A stretch of 64,000 nt of DNA from Bordetella sp. 02P26C-1 (GCF_009763255.1 NZ_WSJB01000001.1:158385-222384), one strand, 5' to 3'. Counted from the first letter of the stretch, positions 9,254-18,281 are shown. Notes: generated by a model not told the origin, from the letters alone. Program-made: numbers and translations.

Positions 9254-10114
9254 ATGACAGCGAATGTGTCGGACCCCGATAACGAACGGTCAACGAGCCA
9301 GTCTCCAATCGCGATTCAGGTGATTGAACGGGCAATGCGTCTGCTGGACGCGCTCGCCGCGCATTCCGACCCGGTCACCCTGAAAGAGCTGGCGCTATCC
9401 ACTGGCCTGCATGCTTCGACCGCGCACCGCATCCTGAATGATCTGGTGGTCGGCCGCTATGTAGAGCGCGTCGACAATGGTCTGTACCAGCTTGGCATGC
9501 GCCTGCTGGAATTGGGCTCGCTGGTCAAAGGTCGGCTCAATGTACGGGAAGCTGCAATCTCGGCCATGCGCGCGCTGCATCGCCTGACCGGGCAGACCAT
9601 CAACCTGTCCGTGCAGCAGGGCGACGAGATCGTCTACATCGACCGTGCGTGGAGCGAGCGCTCGGGCATGCAGGTGGTGCGCGCCATTGGCGGGCGTGCG
9701 CCCCTGCATCTGACCTCGACCGGCAAACTATTTTTGTCTACGCTGGAAAGCCGCTTGGTACGCGCCTATGCCATGCGTACCGGCTTGGCAGGCAACACGC
9801 GTAATAGCTTGACCGACATCGACAAACTCGAACGCGAGCTTGCCTTGGTGCGGCGTCATGGTTACGCGCGCGATAACGAAGAACTCGAGCTCGGCGTGCG
9901 TTGTATTGCCGCCGGTATTTTCGATGACACTGGCAAGCTCGTTGCTGGTCTGTCGATCTCGGCGCCGGCTGAACGTCTGCAAGACGAGTGGATTCAAGCC
10001 TTGGTGGAATCGGCTCGCTCGATTTCTGAGGCGTTGGGGTATGAGCCCCTGGCCGCCAACGAACGCAGCGCGGCAGGCTCCGGGTTGACGCCGCAGCTGC
10101 TGCGTACCTCTTGA
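9254..10114 (+). CDS. IclR-family transcriptional regulator
   Basis: A 286-residue one-component regulator: an N-terminal winged helix-turn-helix (TLKELALSTGLHASTAHRILNDL, about residues 42-64) and a C-terminal effector domain (region ELGVRCIAAGIFDDTGKLVAGLSIS). It starts at ATG 9254 or GTG 9242; neither has a clear ribosome-binding site. It is convergent with the RNA-repair genes and not obviously their regulator. No cognate catabolic gene lies directly next to it, so the effector is unknown. Confidence 0.88.
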   Translation: MTANVSDPDNERSTSQSPIAIQVIERAMRLLDALAAHSDPVTLKELALSTGLHASTAHRILNDLVVGRYVERVDNGLYQLGMRLLELGSLVKGRLNVREAAISAMRALHRLTGQTINLSVQQGDEIVYIDRAWSERSGMQVVRAIGGRAPLHLTSTGKLFLSTLESRLVRAYAMRTGLAGNTRNSLTDIDKLERELALVRRHGYARDNEELELGVRCIAAGIFDDTGKLVAGLSISAPAERLQDEWIQALVESARSISEALGYEPLAANERSAAGSGLTPQLLRTS

Positions 10115-10165
10115 TGGCTCATCAGTAGCGGGGCGGATACATCGCCGTGCCCGCAGCGCGGGTGC

Positions 10166-11305
10166 TCAGGTCAGGTAATGCACTTGATGGGCTTCCGTCA
10201 GTAGCGGCGGCTCCCATTTCAGCGTCAAGGCTCGCAGTGTCTTATTGGTCAGGGAGGAGTCACGCCGCGAGTTGCGTCGAAACAGTTCGGCAGGTGGCTG
10301 CTCCAGGTAGATCAATTCCACTTCGGCGTCATACGCAAACAGCAGATCCAGCGTTCTATCGCGCATCTGTGGCGACAGATGCGTCGCGTTCCAGACGAAA
10401 GGCCGATGCGCGCGCAGCAACGCTTTGGCTTGGTCACGGGCGTAGTGAGCTGCTTTGCCGTCATTCTCGCCATGCTTGAGCCCGAGCTCGCGGCGCGCTT
10501 CGTCAAAAGACACCACCGGCAGGCCGCCGCGATGCTGGGCCACCCAGGTATCCTTGCCCGTCGCCGGTAAGCCGCTCATGACTGTGACCTTGGAGCCCGG
10601 CCGCTGAAAGAGGGGGTAATCGGGATGCACATCCGCCCCACGGAAATAGCTCACGCGCGTGTGAGCGTCCGCGAAAGATCGCGGCAGGCCATAACAGCCT
10701 TCTTCCCGCGCGACTTCCCGGAACAGCTCGATATTGTCCAGCACCTGTTGCTGGCCCGCATAAACACGGCCTCGCATATCGGCTTGCGCCAGCATCCCCA
10801 AGAGCGGAACACTGACTTGCCAGGAAAGCTCGTGCACGATGAATTGCGGAGACTTCTTCCGGCGCGATCCCATCATCGCGAAAAACGGTACTTGATGGGC
10901 AAGGATCAGATTGCACACCGCCTCGCGGATAGCGAATGGCGCACCGGCTTCCCAGAGCGCGATGCGGGTGTCGATGGCGCCCTTGCGAGAATGACCGGGC
11001 TGGCTCGGCTGGCCGGTTGTGGGATCGACTATGGTGGTGCTGTACTTCGCTACGTCGTGAAGCAAGGCCGCCAGAAACACGATCTCTCGGTCTTCGCGGC
11101 TGGCTTGCTGGTAGGAAGGGTCCGCGAGCAACGCTTCCACCACCAACATGGTGTGAATCCACGTATTACCTTCGCCGTGATAAAGCGGATTCTGCTCGGC
11201 CAGCTTGGCAAATTCCAATTGGGGAAAGGCAGCCAGGCAATCATTGAAATCAGCGGGCTTGCCGGGTGGTGGCACGAGGCTCTGGATGTCCTGCCACATC
11301 ATCAT
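10166..11305 (-). CDS. HD-Pnk: HD-domain phosphohydrolase fused to polynucleotide 5'-kinase (RNA end healing)
   Basis: A 379-residue two-domain protein. Residues about 30-215 form an HD phosphohydrolase domain with His51, the doublet His83-Asp84 (LLHDVAK), His137 and Asp176 as probable metal ligands. Residues about 238-379 form a P-loop kinase: Walker A GLPATGKDT at 245-253, a SFDEARRE segment placing Asp268 and Arg271 like the general base and phosphate-binding Arg of T4 Pnkp, and a lid with FRRNSRR at 342-348. This order matches the characterised HD-Pnk of Runella slithyformis, in which the HD part removes 2',3'-cyclic or 3'-phosphate ends and the kinase phosphorylates 5'-OH ends. Its start overlaps the RNA ligase stop by 4 bp (11302-11305), so the two are translationally coupled. 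Activity is inferred from architecture. Confidence 0.85.
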   Translation of the reverse strand: MMMWQDIQSLVPPPGKPADFNDCLAAFPQLEFAKLAEQNPLYHGEGNTWIHTMLVVEALLADPSYQQASREDREIVFLAALLHDVAKYSTTIVDPTTGQPSQPGHSRKGAIDTRIALWEAGAPFAIREAVCNLILAHQVPFFAMMGSRRKKSPQFIVHELSWQVSVPLLGMLAQADMRGRVYAGQQQVLDNIELFREVAREEGCYGLPRSFADAHTRVSYFRGADVHPDYPLFQRPGSKVTVMSGLPATGKDTWVAQHRGGLPVVSFDEARRELGLKHGENDGKAAHYARDQAKALLRAHRPFVWNATHLSPQMRDRTLDLLFAYDAEVELIYLEQPPAELFRRNSRRDSSLTNKTLRALTLKWEPPLLTEAHQVHYLT

Positions 11306-12012
11306 GATGCCAGCCCGATGGTTGCGGATGGCGCGCTAACCGTGGCGCCATCCTGTTGTGTGGGCGCTTTATCGCCGCGCGTATCCTTGAGTCGATTAGG
11401 CACAACCGGCGCGTGCATCCAATGACTATCCGTTTGCACATGCCCAGGTCGCACATACTTGGCGACGGACACGCCGAAGTCCTTCAGATCGAAAGCGCTT
11501 GCCACGCGGATCACCACGCCTTCCTGCCGGGTGAGATCGAGGCCCGCTATTAATCGCTGGATAGCGGTTCGCTCGTAAATCCCGTCATAGAGCAGCGGCA
11601 CGGGAGTAATCCCTAAATTCGTCATTAGGTCGAGCGACGTGTCCCAGTCCAAACACGTCTGACCGCGCCACACCGAAAAACCCATGAAATAGCTGGGCAA
11701 GTCGCTATAGGCGATGGAATGACGCGCATACAGATTTTCACCGCAAATGCGTATGTCGCCGGGAATGCGATACGCCATCGACGCATGAAACCGGGCCAAC
11801 CAATCGCGCGACGGATGATGCCGGCTGTCGACCGAACGCGCATGAAAGCCCTCACGATATAGAGAGGTGTTTTCGCCGTCCATTTTGACCGTTAGGATCA
11901 CCCGACGGTCGCTGAAATGGGCATCGGTGCGCAGGCGCCTGTCATCCCGTTGCGCCCCCGGGGAGGTAGGCAGATGCGGCGTGGTGGGATATTTGAATGG
12001 AGACATAGTCAT
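11302..12012 (-). CDS. ATP-dependent RNA ligase (Rnl-type, compact)
   Basis: A 236-residue RNA ligase that would seal 3'-OH/5'-phosphate RNA ends made by the adjacent HD-Pnk. The nucleotidyltransferase motifs are in order: motif I KMDG with the adenylated Lys43, an ICGENLYA block (Glu92), motif III-like GFSVW at 111-115, motif IV EGVVIR at 164-169 and motif V VAKYVRP with Lys185. It is shorter than T4 Rnl1 or Rnl2 and has only a short, Thr/Ser/Ala-rich tail after motif V, so a separate C-terminal domain is lacking. Starts at ATG 12012 (MTMSPF) or ATG 12006 (MSPF); neither has a ribosome-binding site, and 12012 lies inside a small inverted repeat. Confidence 0.85.
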   Translation of the reverse strand: MTMSPFKYPTTPHLPTSPGAQRDDRRLRTDAHFSDRRVILTVKMDGENTSLYREGFHARSVDSRHHPSRDWLARFHASMAYRIPGDIRICGENLYARHSIAYSDLPSYFMGFSVWRGQTCLDWDTSLDLMTNLGITPVPLLYDGIYERTAIQRLIAGLDLTRQEGVVIRVASAFDLKDFGVSVAKYVRPGHVQTDSHWMHAPVVPNRLKDTRGDKAPTQQDGATVSAPSATIGLAS

Positions 12013-12026
12013 GATGGGCTCATGAC
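12008..12026. repeat. Inverted repeat over the RNA ligase start codon
   Basis: Perfect 7-bp arms GTCATGA/TCATGAC with a 5-nt spacer. On the ligase mRNA the 3' arm contains the ATG at 12012, and the second ATG (12006) is just outside. It could hide the first start codon in a hairpin or be a protein-binding site. Confidence 0.6.
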
Positions 12027-12069
12027 TTTGTTACCGTTACGACCAACGGGTTCCATCTCCAGGCGGTCG

Positions 12070-12089
12070 GAGTCGCGCGGGCGCGACTC
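12070..12089. repeat. Palindrome upstream of the RNA ligase gene
   Basis: Perfect 9-bp arms GAGTCGCGC/GCGCGACTC separated by 2 nt, 58 bp before the ligase ATG. Its size and position fit a dimeric regulator operator; it could also form a short hairpin. Confidence 0.6.
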
Positions 12090-12100
12090 AGAAACCACAA

Positions 12101-12154
12101 CCCGGCCCGGCGGTCTTGCGCAGTGCTTATCCCACGCAAGACCGCCGGGCCGGG
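12101..12154 (-). terminator. 20-bp-stem hairpin after the Bug gene
   Basis: Perfect 20-bp arms (12101-12120 and 12135-12154) with a 14-nt loop, 17 bp beyond the stop of the minus-strand Bug gene. On the minus strand it is followed by a moderately T-rich stretch (TTGTGGTTT). It is best read as a terminator insulating the RNA-repair genes from the Bug gene, although the stem is longer than most terminators. Confidence 0.65.
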
Positions 12155-12171
12155 CAGTCGGCCATTGTTGC

Positions 12172-13149
12172 TTACTGAGCTTCTATTTTGGCTTTCTTGA
12201 ACAGTTCAGCCCATTGCGGGACTTGCTGTTTGACCTTTGCGTCCAAGGCTTGCGGATTTGCTTCGTCATTCAGGACTTCAGCGCCCAGACCCGCCATGCG
12301 TTCCTTGAATTTCGGATCCGCCATGCCGGCTTGCAGCGACTTGACCAGCTTGTCCACCACGGGTTGCGGGGTGTTTTTGGGCACCCACATGCCGTGCCAG
12401 ATCCCGACCTCGAAACCCTTGAATCCCGATTCGTCCATGGTGGGCAGATTCGGCAGGGTGGGTACGCGCTTGAGGCTGGTGACCGCATAGGCCTTGACCT
12501 TGTTGGCGGCGATGTACTGCGAGGTGTTGGTCGTCTGGTCACACAGCAGATCGACCTGCTTGCCCAGCAGATCGTTCATGGCTGGGGCCGTGCCCTTGTA
12601 GGGGATGGTCAACAAATCCACGCCCAGCGCGTCCACCAGCATGGTGCCGCACAGGTGGCTGGCGGCGCCAATACCGGCGTTGGCCAGCGAGATCTTGTCC
12701 TTATTGGCCTTGATGTATTCGACCAATTCGTTGATGTTGTTGGGCGGGAAATCCTCGCGGGCGATGATGGTCATCGGCACGTCGACCACCAGCCCGATCG
12801 GGGCGAAGGTCTTGTCCGGGTCATAGCCGGGATTCTTATATAGCGAGGGCGCGGTGCTGTATCCCAGGTGCATCAGCAGCACCGTGTAGCCATCGGGCTC
12901 GGCGCGTCCGACCGTCGAGGTGCCGATCGTGCCGCCCGCGCCGGTCTTGTTTTCCACCACCACGCTCTGGCCAAGCGTCGGGCGCATGGCTTCGGCCAGC
13001 GAGCGGGCCACGTTATCGGTGGGGCCACCGGCCGCGAACGGGACGATCATGGTCACGGGGCGCTCGGGGTATTCGGCTTGTGCAGCGCCGGCTGCGAAAA
13101 GCGCGCTGGCGGCAAGCAAAGCCGTGAGCGTACGGGGCAATAATGTCAT
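12172..13149 (-). CDS. Bug/TctC-family substrate-binding protein
   Basis: A 325-residue periplasmic receptor of the tripartite tricarboxylate transporter (TTT) type. The signal peptide MTLLPRTLTALLAASALFAAG ends near AAQAEYP. The family motifs VTMIVPFAAGGPTDNVAR and PDGYTVLL are present. The ATG at 13149 has an AGGAGA ribosome-binding site 6 nt upstream, which decides against the in-frame start at 13185. No TctA/TctB permease is nearby, so it is an orphan receptor; the ligand is likely a carboxylate but cannot be named. A strong hairpin follows it. Confidence 0.9.
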   Translation of the reverse strand: MTLLPRTLTALLAASALFAAGAAQAEYPERPVTMIVPFAAGGPTDNVARSLAEAMRPTLGQSVVVENKTGAGGTIGTSTVGRAEPDGYTVLLMHLGYSTAPSLYKNPGYDPDKTFAPIGLVVDVPMTIIAREDFPPNNINELVEYIKANKDKISLANAGIGAASHLCGTMLVDALGVDLLTIPYKGTAPAMNDLLGKQVDLLCDQTTNTSQYIAANKVKAYAVTSLKRVPTLPNLPTMDESGFKGFEVGIWHGMWVPKNTPQPVVDKLVKSLQAGMADPKFKERMAGLGAEVLNDEANPQALDAKVKQQVPQWAELFKKAKIEAQ

Positions 13150-13328
13150 GAAGTCTCCTGTTGTCGCCGGGTAGGCGACATTCATAGTGCGTAAACCGAG
13201 AGGGATTTTTGTAAAGTTCTTCGGTGGCAGCTCAGTTTAAGAAACAATAGGTCTCAAGTCACGTGGGATTACCCGTACTGCCTCCCTCGGGGCGCCCCGC
13301 TGGCATTTGTGCGTTGCATCAAAAGTGC

Positions 13329-13356
13329 TTGACACCCCGATTTAAGTCCGTAGAAT
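13329..13356 (+). promoter_or_regulatory. Sigma-70 promoter of the phasin gene
   Basis: TTGACA at 13329-13334 and TAGAAT at 13351-13356 with a 16-bp spacer. The expected start near 13363 leaves a leader of about 115 nt before the phasin ATG. It is the best sigma-70 match I found in the window. Confidence 0.75.
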
Positions 13357-13362
13357 AGGATT

Positions 13363-13378
13363 TTGTGCAGCGCAACAA
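13363..13378. promoter_or_regulatory. Possible PhaR-type operator at the phasin transcription start
   Basis: TTGTGCAGCGCAACAA is an imperfect dyad made of TGC/GCA elements directly after the -10 box. PhaR repressors that control phasin genes bind TGC/GCA-rich dyads at this position, so autoregulated phasin control is plausible. The match is by eye only. Confidence 0.4.
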
Positions 13379-13479
13379 ACGTCGCCGGCCTTAGCTTCAC
13401 ATTGGTTCCGAAGACGTTTAGCCCTATCCGTCGTAACGAATAGCTATAGCCGGGCTCGCCCGGCTCACCGGAGACCACC

Positions 13480-14058
13480 ATGAACGCTATCCCCCAACAG
13501 GTCCTAGACCGCCAACTTTCCGCCTTGAACGCGTTTACCGCGACGCAGGCCACGCTGTTTTCCGGCTTCGAAAAGCTGGTGGACTTGAACTTGAAGGTCG
13601 TCAAGGCGACGCTGGACGAGGTCGCGCTGACCTCGCAGCAAGCGTTGGCCGTCAAGGATCCTCAAGAGGCCGCCGCTTTCGCCACCTCGCTGGTACAGCC
13701 GGGCGCGGAAAAAGCCATGGCCTATGGCAAGCACGTGTATGACATCGTCGCTGGCGTGCAGGGCGATTTGGCCAAGCTGGCCGAGGCGCAAGTCGCGCAA
13801 GGGCAGCAACAATTGGCCGACGCCGTCGAGCAACTGTCGAAAAATGCACCGGCTGGCTCGGAAAGCGCAGTGGCTCTGTTGAAGTCCTCGCTGGCAACCG
13901 TCAATGGCGCCTATGAGTCGCTGACCAAGGCCACCAAGCAAGCCGTGGAAGCCGCCGAGTCGAATATGAACGCCGCCGCCAATGCAACGTTCAAGGCCGC
14001 GACCGACGCCGCGGAGGCCGCTGGCAAAGTCGGCCGTACTGCCCGCCGCGCCGCCTGA
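13480..14058 (+). CDS. phaP: Phasin (PHA granule-associated protein)
   Basis: A 192-residue phasin that coats polyhydroxyalkanoate granules in the cytoplasm. The core is typical of the phasin_2 family: helices around FSGFEKLVDLNLKVVKATLDE, then KDPQEAAAFATSLVQPGAEKA and a YGKHVYDIV segment. The C-terminus is an Ala-rich helix ending in a basic GRTARRAA tail. It stands alone between a strong promoter and a strong terminator, so it is a single transcription unit. PHA synthase genes are not in this window. Confidence 0.9.
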   Translation: MNAIPQQVLDRQLSALNAFTATQATLFSGFEKLVDLNLKVVKATLDEVALTSQQALAVKDPQEAAAFATSLVQPGAEKAMAYGKHVYDIVAGVQGDLAKLAEAQVAQGQQQLADAVEQLSKNAPAGSESAVALLKSSLATVNGAYESLTKATKQAVEAAESNMNAAANATFKAATDAAEAAGKVGRTARRAA

Positions 14059-14152
14059 TCGCAGGCATCCAAGCGCGTGCCTGCAATGCCCTTTGCTTGT
14101 CGGCACGCTGCTTGCTGTAGTAATGTCGAGTGACAAGAGCAGAGCTGGAATT

Positions 14153-14178
14153 AGCCATCCCTCGGGATGGCTTTTTTT
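14153..14178 (+). terminator. Intrinsic terminator of the phasin gene
   Basis: An 8-bp stem AGCCATCC/GGATGGCT with a CTCG loop, followed by a 7-T run. It lies between the phasin gene and the convergent pyrD. Confidence 0.9.
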
Positions 14179-14204
14179 CGCCTGTATGAATTGCAGGCGT
14201 TGGC

Positions 14205-15248
14205 TTACATCCCTCGGATCGCTTGTACGCACTCGCTCACGAGCGCGGGGCCGCGGTAAATCAGTCCGGTATAGACCTGTACCGCGTTGGCGCCCGCAGC
14301 GATTTTCTCGCGCGCTTGCTTGCCAGAAACGATACCGCCCACGCCGATGATGGGATAGTCCGTGCCCATGCGCTGCCGCAGTTTCGCGATCACGCCAAGC
14401 GACAGCTCATGTACGGGCGGGCCGGACAAGCCGCCGGCTTCCTCGGCATGGGGCAGGCCAGTGACCGCGTCACGAGACAAGGTGGTGTTGGTGGCGATTA
14501 CTCCGTCGATGCCGTGGCGGGGCAGCAGATCGGCGATCGCGTCGATCTGAGCGTCCGTCAGATCCGGCGCGATTTTCACGAGTAATGGCACATGACGCTG
14601 ATGCTGGTCGGCAAGCTCGGCGCGTTTATCACGCAGCTGGGCCAGCAGGGCGGCCAACTCGTCCTCGCCCTGTAGCGCGCGCAGGTTCTTGGTATTGGGC
14701 GAGGAAATATTCACCGTCACATAATCGGCATGCGGATAGACACCCGCCAAGCCCAATACATAATCGTCCGCGGCGCGTTCGATCGGCGTGTCGGCGTTCT
14801 TGCCGATATTGAGCCCAAGAATTCCGCCTTGCTGGCGCCATTGGCTGCGCTGCACATTGGCGATAAAGGTTTCCAGACCCAGGTTGTTAAAGCCGAGCCG
14901 GTTGATCAGCGCTTGAGCGCGCGGCAGACGAAAGAGGCGCGGCTTCGGATTGCCCGGCTGCGCTCGCGGCGTCACCGTTCCCACCTCGACAAAACCGAAC
15001 CCCAGATTACCCAGGGCGTCGATATGCGCGCCGTTCTTGTCCAGCCCAGCCGCCAGGCCCACGGGATTGCGTAAGGTCAGGCCCATGAGCGTCGTGGGCG
15101 CCTCCGGCTGCTCGTGCATTAGCTTGCGGGTGACACCGCAGTCGTATGCGCGCTGCAAGGTGGACAGGGTGACTTCGTGCGCGGTTTCGGCGTCCATGGA
15201 GAACAGCGCCGCACGCGCCAGGGGGTAGGCTTGGAAGAGGATCGACAT
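14205..15248 (-). CDS. pyrD: Dihydroorotate dehydrogenase (quinone), class 2
   Basis: Oxidises dihydroorotate to orotate at the inner membrane, passing electrons to quinone, in pyrimidine synthesis. It has 347 residues. The amphipathic N-terminal helix [17 protein letters not shown] marks class 2. FMN and substrate motifs are [28 protein letters not shown] and [10 protein letters not shown]. The active-site base is the Ser of the NISSPNT region. The start is the ATG at 15248 (MSILFQAYP). It is downstream of bpt and aat on the same strand. Confidence 0.96.
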   Translation of the reverse strand: MSILFQAYPLARAALFSMDAETAHEVTLSTLQRAYDCGVTRKLMHEQPEAPTTLMGLTLRNPVGLAAGLDKNGAHIDALGNLGFGFVEVGTVTPRAQPGNPKPRLFRLPRAQALINRLGFNNLGLETFIANVQRSQWRQQGGILGLNIGKNADTPIERAADDYVLGLAGVYPHADYVTVNISSPNTKNLRALQGEDELAALLAQLRDKRAELADQHQRHVPLLVKIAPDLTDAQIDAIADLLPRHGIDGVIATNTTLSRDAVTGLPHAEEAGGLSGPPVHELSLGVIAKLRQRMGTDYPIIGVGGIVSGKQAREKIAAGANAVQVYTGLIYRGPALVSECVQAIRGM

Positions 15249-15292
15249 GGGGCGCAATTGTACCGATTTGTCAGGCGGAACACGCAACGGTC

Positions 15293-16021
15293 TCAGAGGC
15301 CGTACGCCTCACGCCACTCGCCCTCGACATACATCTGGAACGGCCGGAAATTCGCTTTATAGGCCATCTTGCGACTGTCGCGAATCCAATAGCCCAGATA
15401 AAGCCAGGGCAGGCCGAGCGCACGGCATTGTTCTAACTGCCACATCACGTTATAGGTGCCAAAGCTGCCGCGCGTGTCCGGGTCATAAAAGGTATAGACG
15501 GAGGATAAGCCCTCGTCGAGCACATCGATGATGGACACCATGCGCAGCACATCCGCCTCATCGCGAAACTCGACCAACCGGGTGTTGACCCGCGTGGTCA
15601 GCAGAAACTGCGCATACTGCGTACGGCTGTCTTCGTCCATGCCGCCACCGGGGTGACGGCCATGCTGATAGCGGCTGTAAAGATCGTAGTGTTCTGGCGC
15701 CCAGGCCAGCTCTGCTACGAACGCGCGCAAGGATTGATGATCCCGCCGGGCGCGGCGCTGGCTGCGATTCGGGGTGAAGCGCTCCACATCGACACGGATG
15801 GGCACACAGGCCCGGCAGTTGTCGCAATGGGGGCGATAGGTGAACTGACCACTGCGGCGAAATCCCTGTTCGACCAGTTGCGAATAGGTGCCCGCGTTGA
15901 TCAGATGACCGGGCGCCGCGACCTGCGAGCGCGCCTGCCGCTCGGGTAAATAGCTGCAGGGATACGGCGCAGTCGAATAGAACTGCAGCGCGGCGAAAGG
16001 AAGTTCTTTTAACTGGCTCAT
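15293..16021 (-). CDS. bpt: Aspartate/glutamate leucyltransferase
   Basis: Transfers Leu from Leu-tRNA to proteins with N-terminal Asp or Glu, marking them for ClpAP degradation (N-degron pathway). It has 242 residues, related to eukaryotic arginyltransferase ATE1. The N-terminal Cys-containing signature [12 protein letters not shown] and the pattern [14 protein letters not shown] are typical. Later features are [13 protein letters not shown] and [17 protein letters not shown]. It is next to aat, the other bacterial N-degron transferase, so both tags are made from one locus. Confidence 0.93.
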   Translation of the reverse strand: MSQLKELPFAALQFYSTAPYPCSYLPERQARSQVAAPGHLINAGTYSQLVEQGFRRSGQFTYRPHCDNCRACVPIRVDVERFTPNRSQRRARRDHQSLRAFVAELAWAPEHYDLYSRYQHGRHPGGGMDEDSRTQYAQFLLTTRVNTRLVEFRDEADVLRMVSIIDVLDEGLSSVYTFYDPDTRGSFGTYNVMWQLEQCRALGLPWLYLGYWIRDSRKMAYKANFRPFQMYVEGEWREAYGL

Positions 16022-16134
16022 TGCGGTCGCCCCGGTAACGGCTCGTGCGTGGTCAGGCCAACCATGTTAACGCGTGCGCGGGCGTTGACAATACTGAAGT
16101 CGCGCGCCGAGCGAGGGAGGATTTGGCTTTCGCC

Positions 16135-16902
16135 TTAACCCGCCGCGGCCGAGGCGGACACCGAGCGGGCATGCAGCACGCCGTGGCTATCCAACCACCC
16201 CGGATACCACTGTGGACCCTCTAAACGTGTCGCCGCGCGAACATGGGCGATGAAATCCGCTCGTGCTACCGGCCGGGCGCCCAGACTGGCCAAGTGGCGC
16301 GTCTGCTGTTGGCAATCGATCCAGCTGACGCCCTGACAGCGCAGAAAATTCACCAAATAGGCCAGGGCGATTTTGGAGGCGTCGGCCACCCGGGTAAACA
16401 TGGATTCACCAAAAAACATGCCGCCCAGGCTGATCCCATACAGACCGCCAGCCAAGGACCCATCGATCCAAGTCTCCACACTATGCGCGCCGCCCGCGTG
16501 ATGCCAGTCCAGGTAGGCTTGCTGCATTTCATCGGTGATCCACGTGCCGGACTGCCCATCGCGCGGTGCAGCGCAGTGTTGCATCACGGTTGCAAAAGCG
16601 GTGTCTACACGGACCTCCACCCGGGCCTTGGGGCCAGATTCCTCCCGGGCGATTTGACGCAACCGTTTACGCAGCGAGTGCGAGGGCGCGAAATCGTCGC
16701 AACGCAACACCATGCGCGGGTCAGGGCTCCACCACAGTATCGGCTCGCCGTCGCTGTACCAGGGAAAGATACCGTTGGCGTACGCGTCCTGTAGCCGGCC
16801 CAGCGACAGGTCCGCGCCCACGGCCAGCAAGCCCGCAGGCTCATTTAACGCGAGTTCAGCCGGCGGAAATGGGGTCTCGGTATCAAGCCAGTACAGTTTC
16901 AC
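16135..16902 (-). CDS. aat: Leucyl/phenylalanyl-tRNA--protein transferase
   Basis: Adds Leu or Phe to proteins with N-terminal Lys or Arg, making ClpS/ClpAP degrons. It has 255 residues. The family signatures [52 protein letters not shown] and [18 protein letters not shown] are all present. It is the first gene of the aat-bpt-pyrD set, with about 110 bp before bpt. Confidence 0.96.
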   Translation of the reverse strand: MKLYWLDTETPFPPAELALNEPAGLLAVGADLSLGRLQDAYANGIFPWYSDGEPILWWSPDPRMVLRCDDFAPSHSLRKRLRQIAREESGPKARVEVRVDTAFATVMQHCAAPRDGQSGTWITDEMQQAYLDWHHAGGAHSVETWIDGSLAGGLYGISLGGMFFGESMFTRVADASKIALAYLVNFLRCQGVSWIDCQQQTRHLASLGARPVARADFIAHVRAATRLEGPQWYPGWLDSHGVLHARSVSASAAAG

Positions 16903-16984
16903 GGTGCTAGGCTAGAGGCATACGGCCCCGGCTGGGGCGCGAGTGGCGGGGTACTGTGAGTTTCTGACGTGGGCATATCTCGGA

Positions 16985-17566
16985 TCAGCGATGCCAATCC
17001 AAGGTGTAGTGATGGCAGCCGAGATTGCCGCTGCGACGGTCATCGAAATATTGCTTCAGCGTCGTGCTCACCGTCCGAAACGAAATCTCGTCCCATGGGA
17101 TATCGGACTCGTCGTAGTAACGCGCCTCCAGACTTTCCGGCCCCGGATCGAGTTCGGGCCCCAGCGCCTGCGCTAGATAGAAAATATGAACCTGATCGAT
17201 CTGTGGCACATCAATCACGGTAAAGAGGGCGCCGAGCTCAATTTGCGCGCCAGCCTCTTCCAGCGTTTCCCGGGCGGCGCCCTGAGCAGTGCTCTCGTTG
17301 AGCTCCATGAATCCCGCCGGCAGCGTCCATGTGTTGTAGCGTGGCTCGATGGCGCGCCGGCATAGCAAGATTCGCCCTTCCCAGACGGGCACGGTTCCCA
17401 CCACCATCCGGGGGTTTTGATAGTGGATCGCCCCACAGTGGTCGCAGACGTCGCGTTCGCGATTATCGCCATCGGGCACACGGCGGCTGAGGGACGAGCC
17501 GCATTGGCCACAGAACAGCGTGCGGCGCGGCGCAGGGAAATAGGTCGGGGGCGGTCGGTCAGTCAT
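16985..17566 (-). CDS. NUDIX hydrolase with zinc ribbon
   Basis: A 193-residue NUDIX pyrophosphohydrolase. The N-terminal zinc ribbon has FCGQC and VCDHC (four Cys). The Nudix box is a complete match: GFMELNE, seven residues, then RETLEEAGA. The zinc ribbon plus Nudix arrangement resembles the NADH pyrophosphatase NudC group, but the NudC SQPWPFPxS tail is absent, so the substrate is left open. Neighbours do not point to a pathway. Confidence 0.85.
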   Translation of the reverse strand: MTDRPPPTYFPAPRRTLFCGQCGSSLSRRVPDGDNRERDVCDHCGAIHYQNPRMVVGTVPVWEGRILLCRRAIEPRYNTWTLPAGFMELNESTAQGAARETLEEAGAQIELGALFTVIDVPQIDQVHIFYLAQALGPELDPGPESLEARYYDESDIPWDEISFRTVSTTLKQYFDDRRSGNLGCHHYTLDWHR

Positions 17567-17657
17567 GCCGGTGATTCTAACGGTTGCCAGGCGGTCAGGG
17601 AAACGCGCCAGACCCTATGCGCGGTAGTGGCGCGAGAGTGGCTGGCTCGCGGGTGCT

Positions 17658-18266
17658 TCAGGTTGGTCGCGGGTTTGCGACAAATCCCAGCACGTCGGGG
17701 AGCGTCGCTCGCGCGACTTCGCCGTGCCAGAGCGCCGGCTCGCGGTAATGGGCATAGTGCAGCTGTGCATTCGCCAGCTGCGTTGAGTCATCCGCTAATA
17801 CGTCGAACAAGGCGCTGCCGTCGACTGCGATCTTGATGTCCGATAGCACGCGTTCGACATCGTGACTGTCCACGAGGCCGCCGCCAAGGTCCGTCTGGGC
17901 ATACACGCGGCCGTCCTCGTCCAGCCACCACCCATCGATACGCGATACGGCTTTGCCTGTATGGGTGATCAAATTCGCGTCGGTGTCGGCCACACGCAAA
18001 ATGTAGGGAGCGGCGTCCAAACGTACATACACGCGCTGTGGCCCGTTTTGGAAGAACCAACGCCCCTGTTCGTCGCAGGCGTAATTGCGGTTGATGAAGC
18101 CCAGGATCTGTGGACTCGTGATGCTTTCGCCGGGGCCGCCGTCGCATGCATCCCCCTGTTCGTGGATTTGCCAGCGGCCGCGCTCATCGAGTGACAGCCA
18201 GCCATAGACGGCCGGTACGTTCGGCCAGCGGGCGAGGGCTTGCTTGACGATAGGATCCATAAACAT
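17658..18266 (-). CDS. Conserved hypothetical protein (cytoplasmic, Trp-rich)
   Basis: A 202-residue protein I do not recognise. It has no signal peptide or membrane segment. Visible features are a repeated theme of Asp/Glu-Gly-Arg-Trp or Val turns (DERGRWQIHE, DEQGRWFFQN, DEDGRVYAQT), about 40-80 residues apart, suggesting three related beta modules that may have arisen by duplication. Codon use and composition match the neighbours, so it is probably a real gene. The start could be ATG 18266 or ATG 18260. Confidence 0.7.
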   Translation of the reverse strand: MFMDPIVKQALARWPNVPAVYGWLSLDERGRWQIHEQGDACDGGPGESITSPQILGFINRNYACDEQGRWFFQNGPQRVYVRLDAAPYILRVADTDANLITHTGKAVSRIDGWWLDEDGRVYAQTDLGGGLVDSHDVERVLSDIKIAVDGSALFDVLADDSTQLANAQLHYAHYREPALWHGEVARATLPDVLGFVANPRPT

Positions 18267-18281
18267 GAAGGCGGGGTGTTC

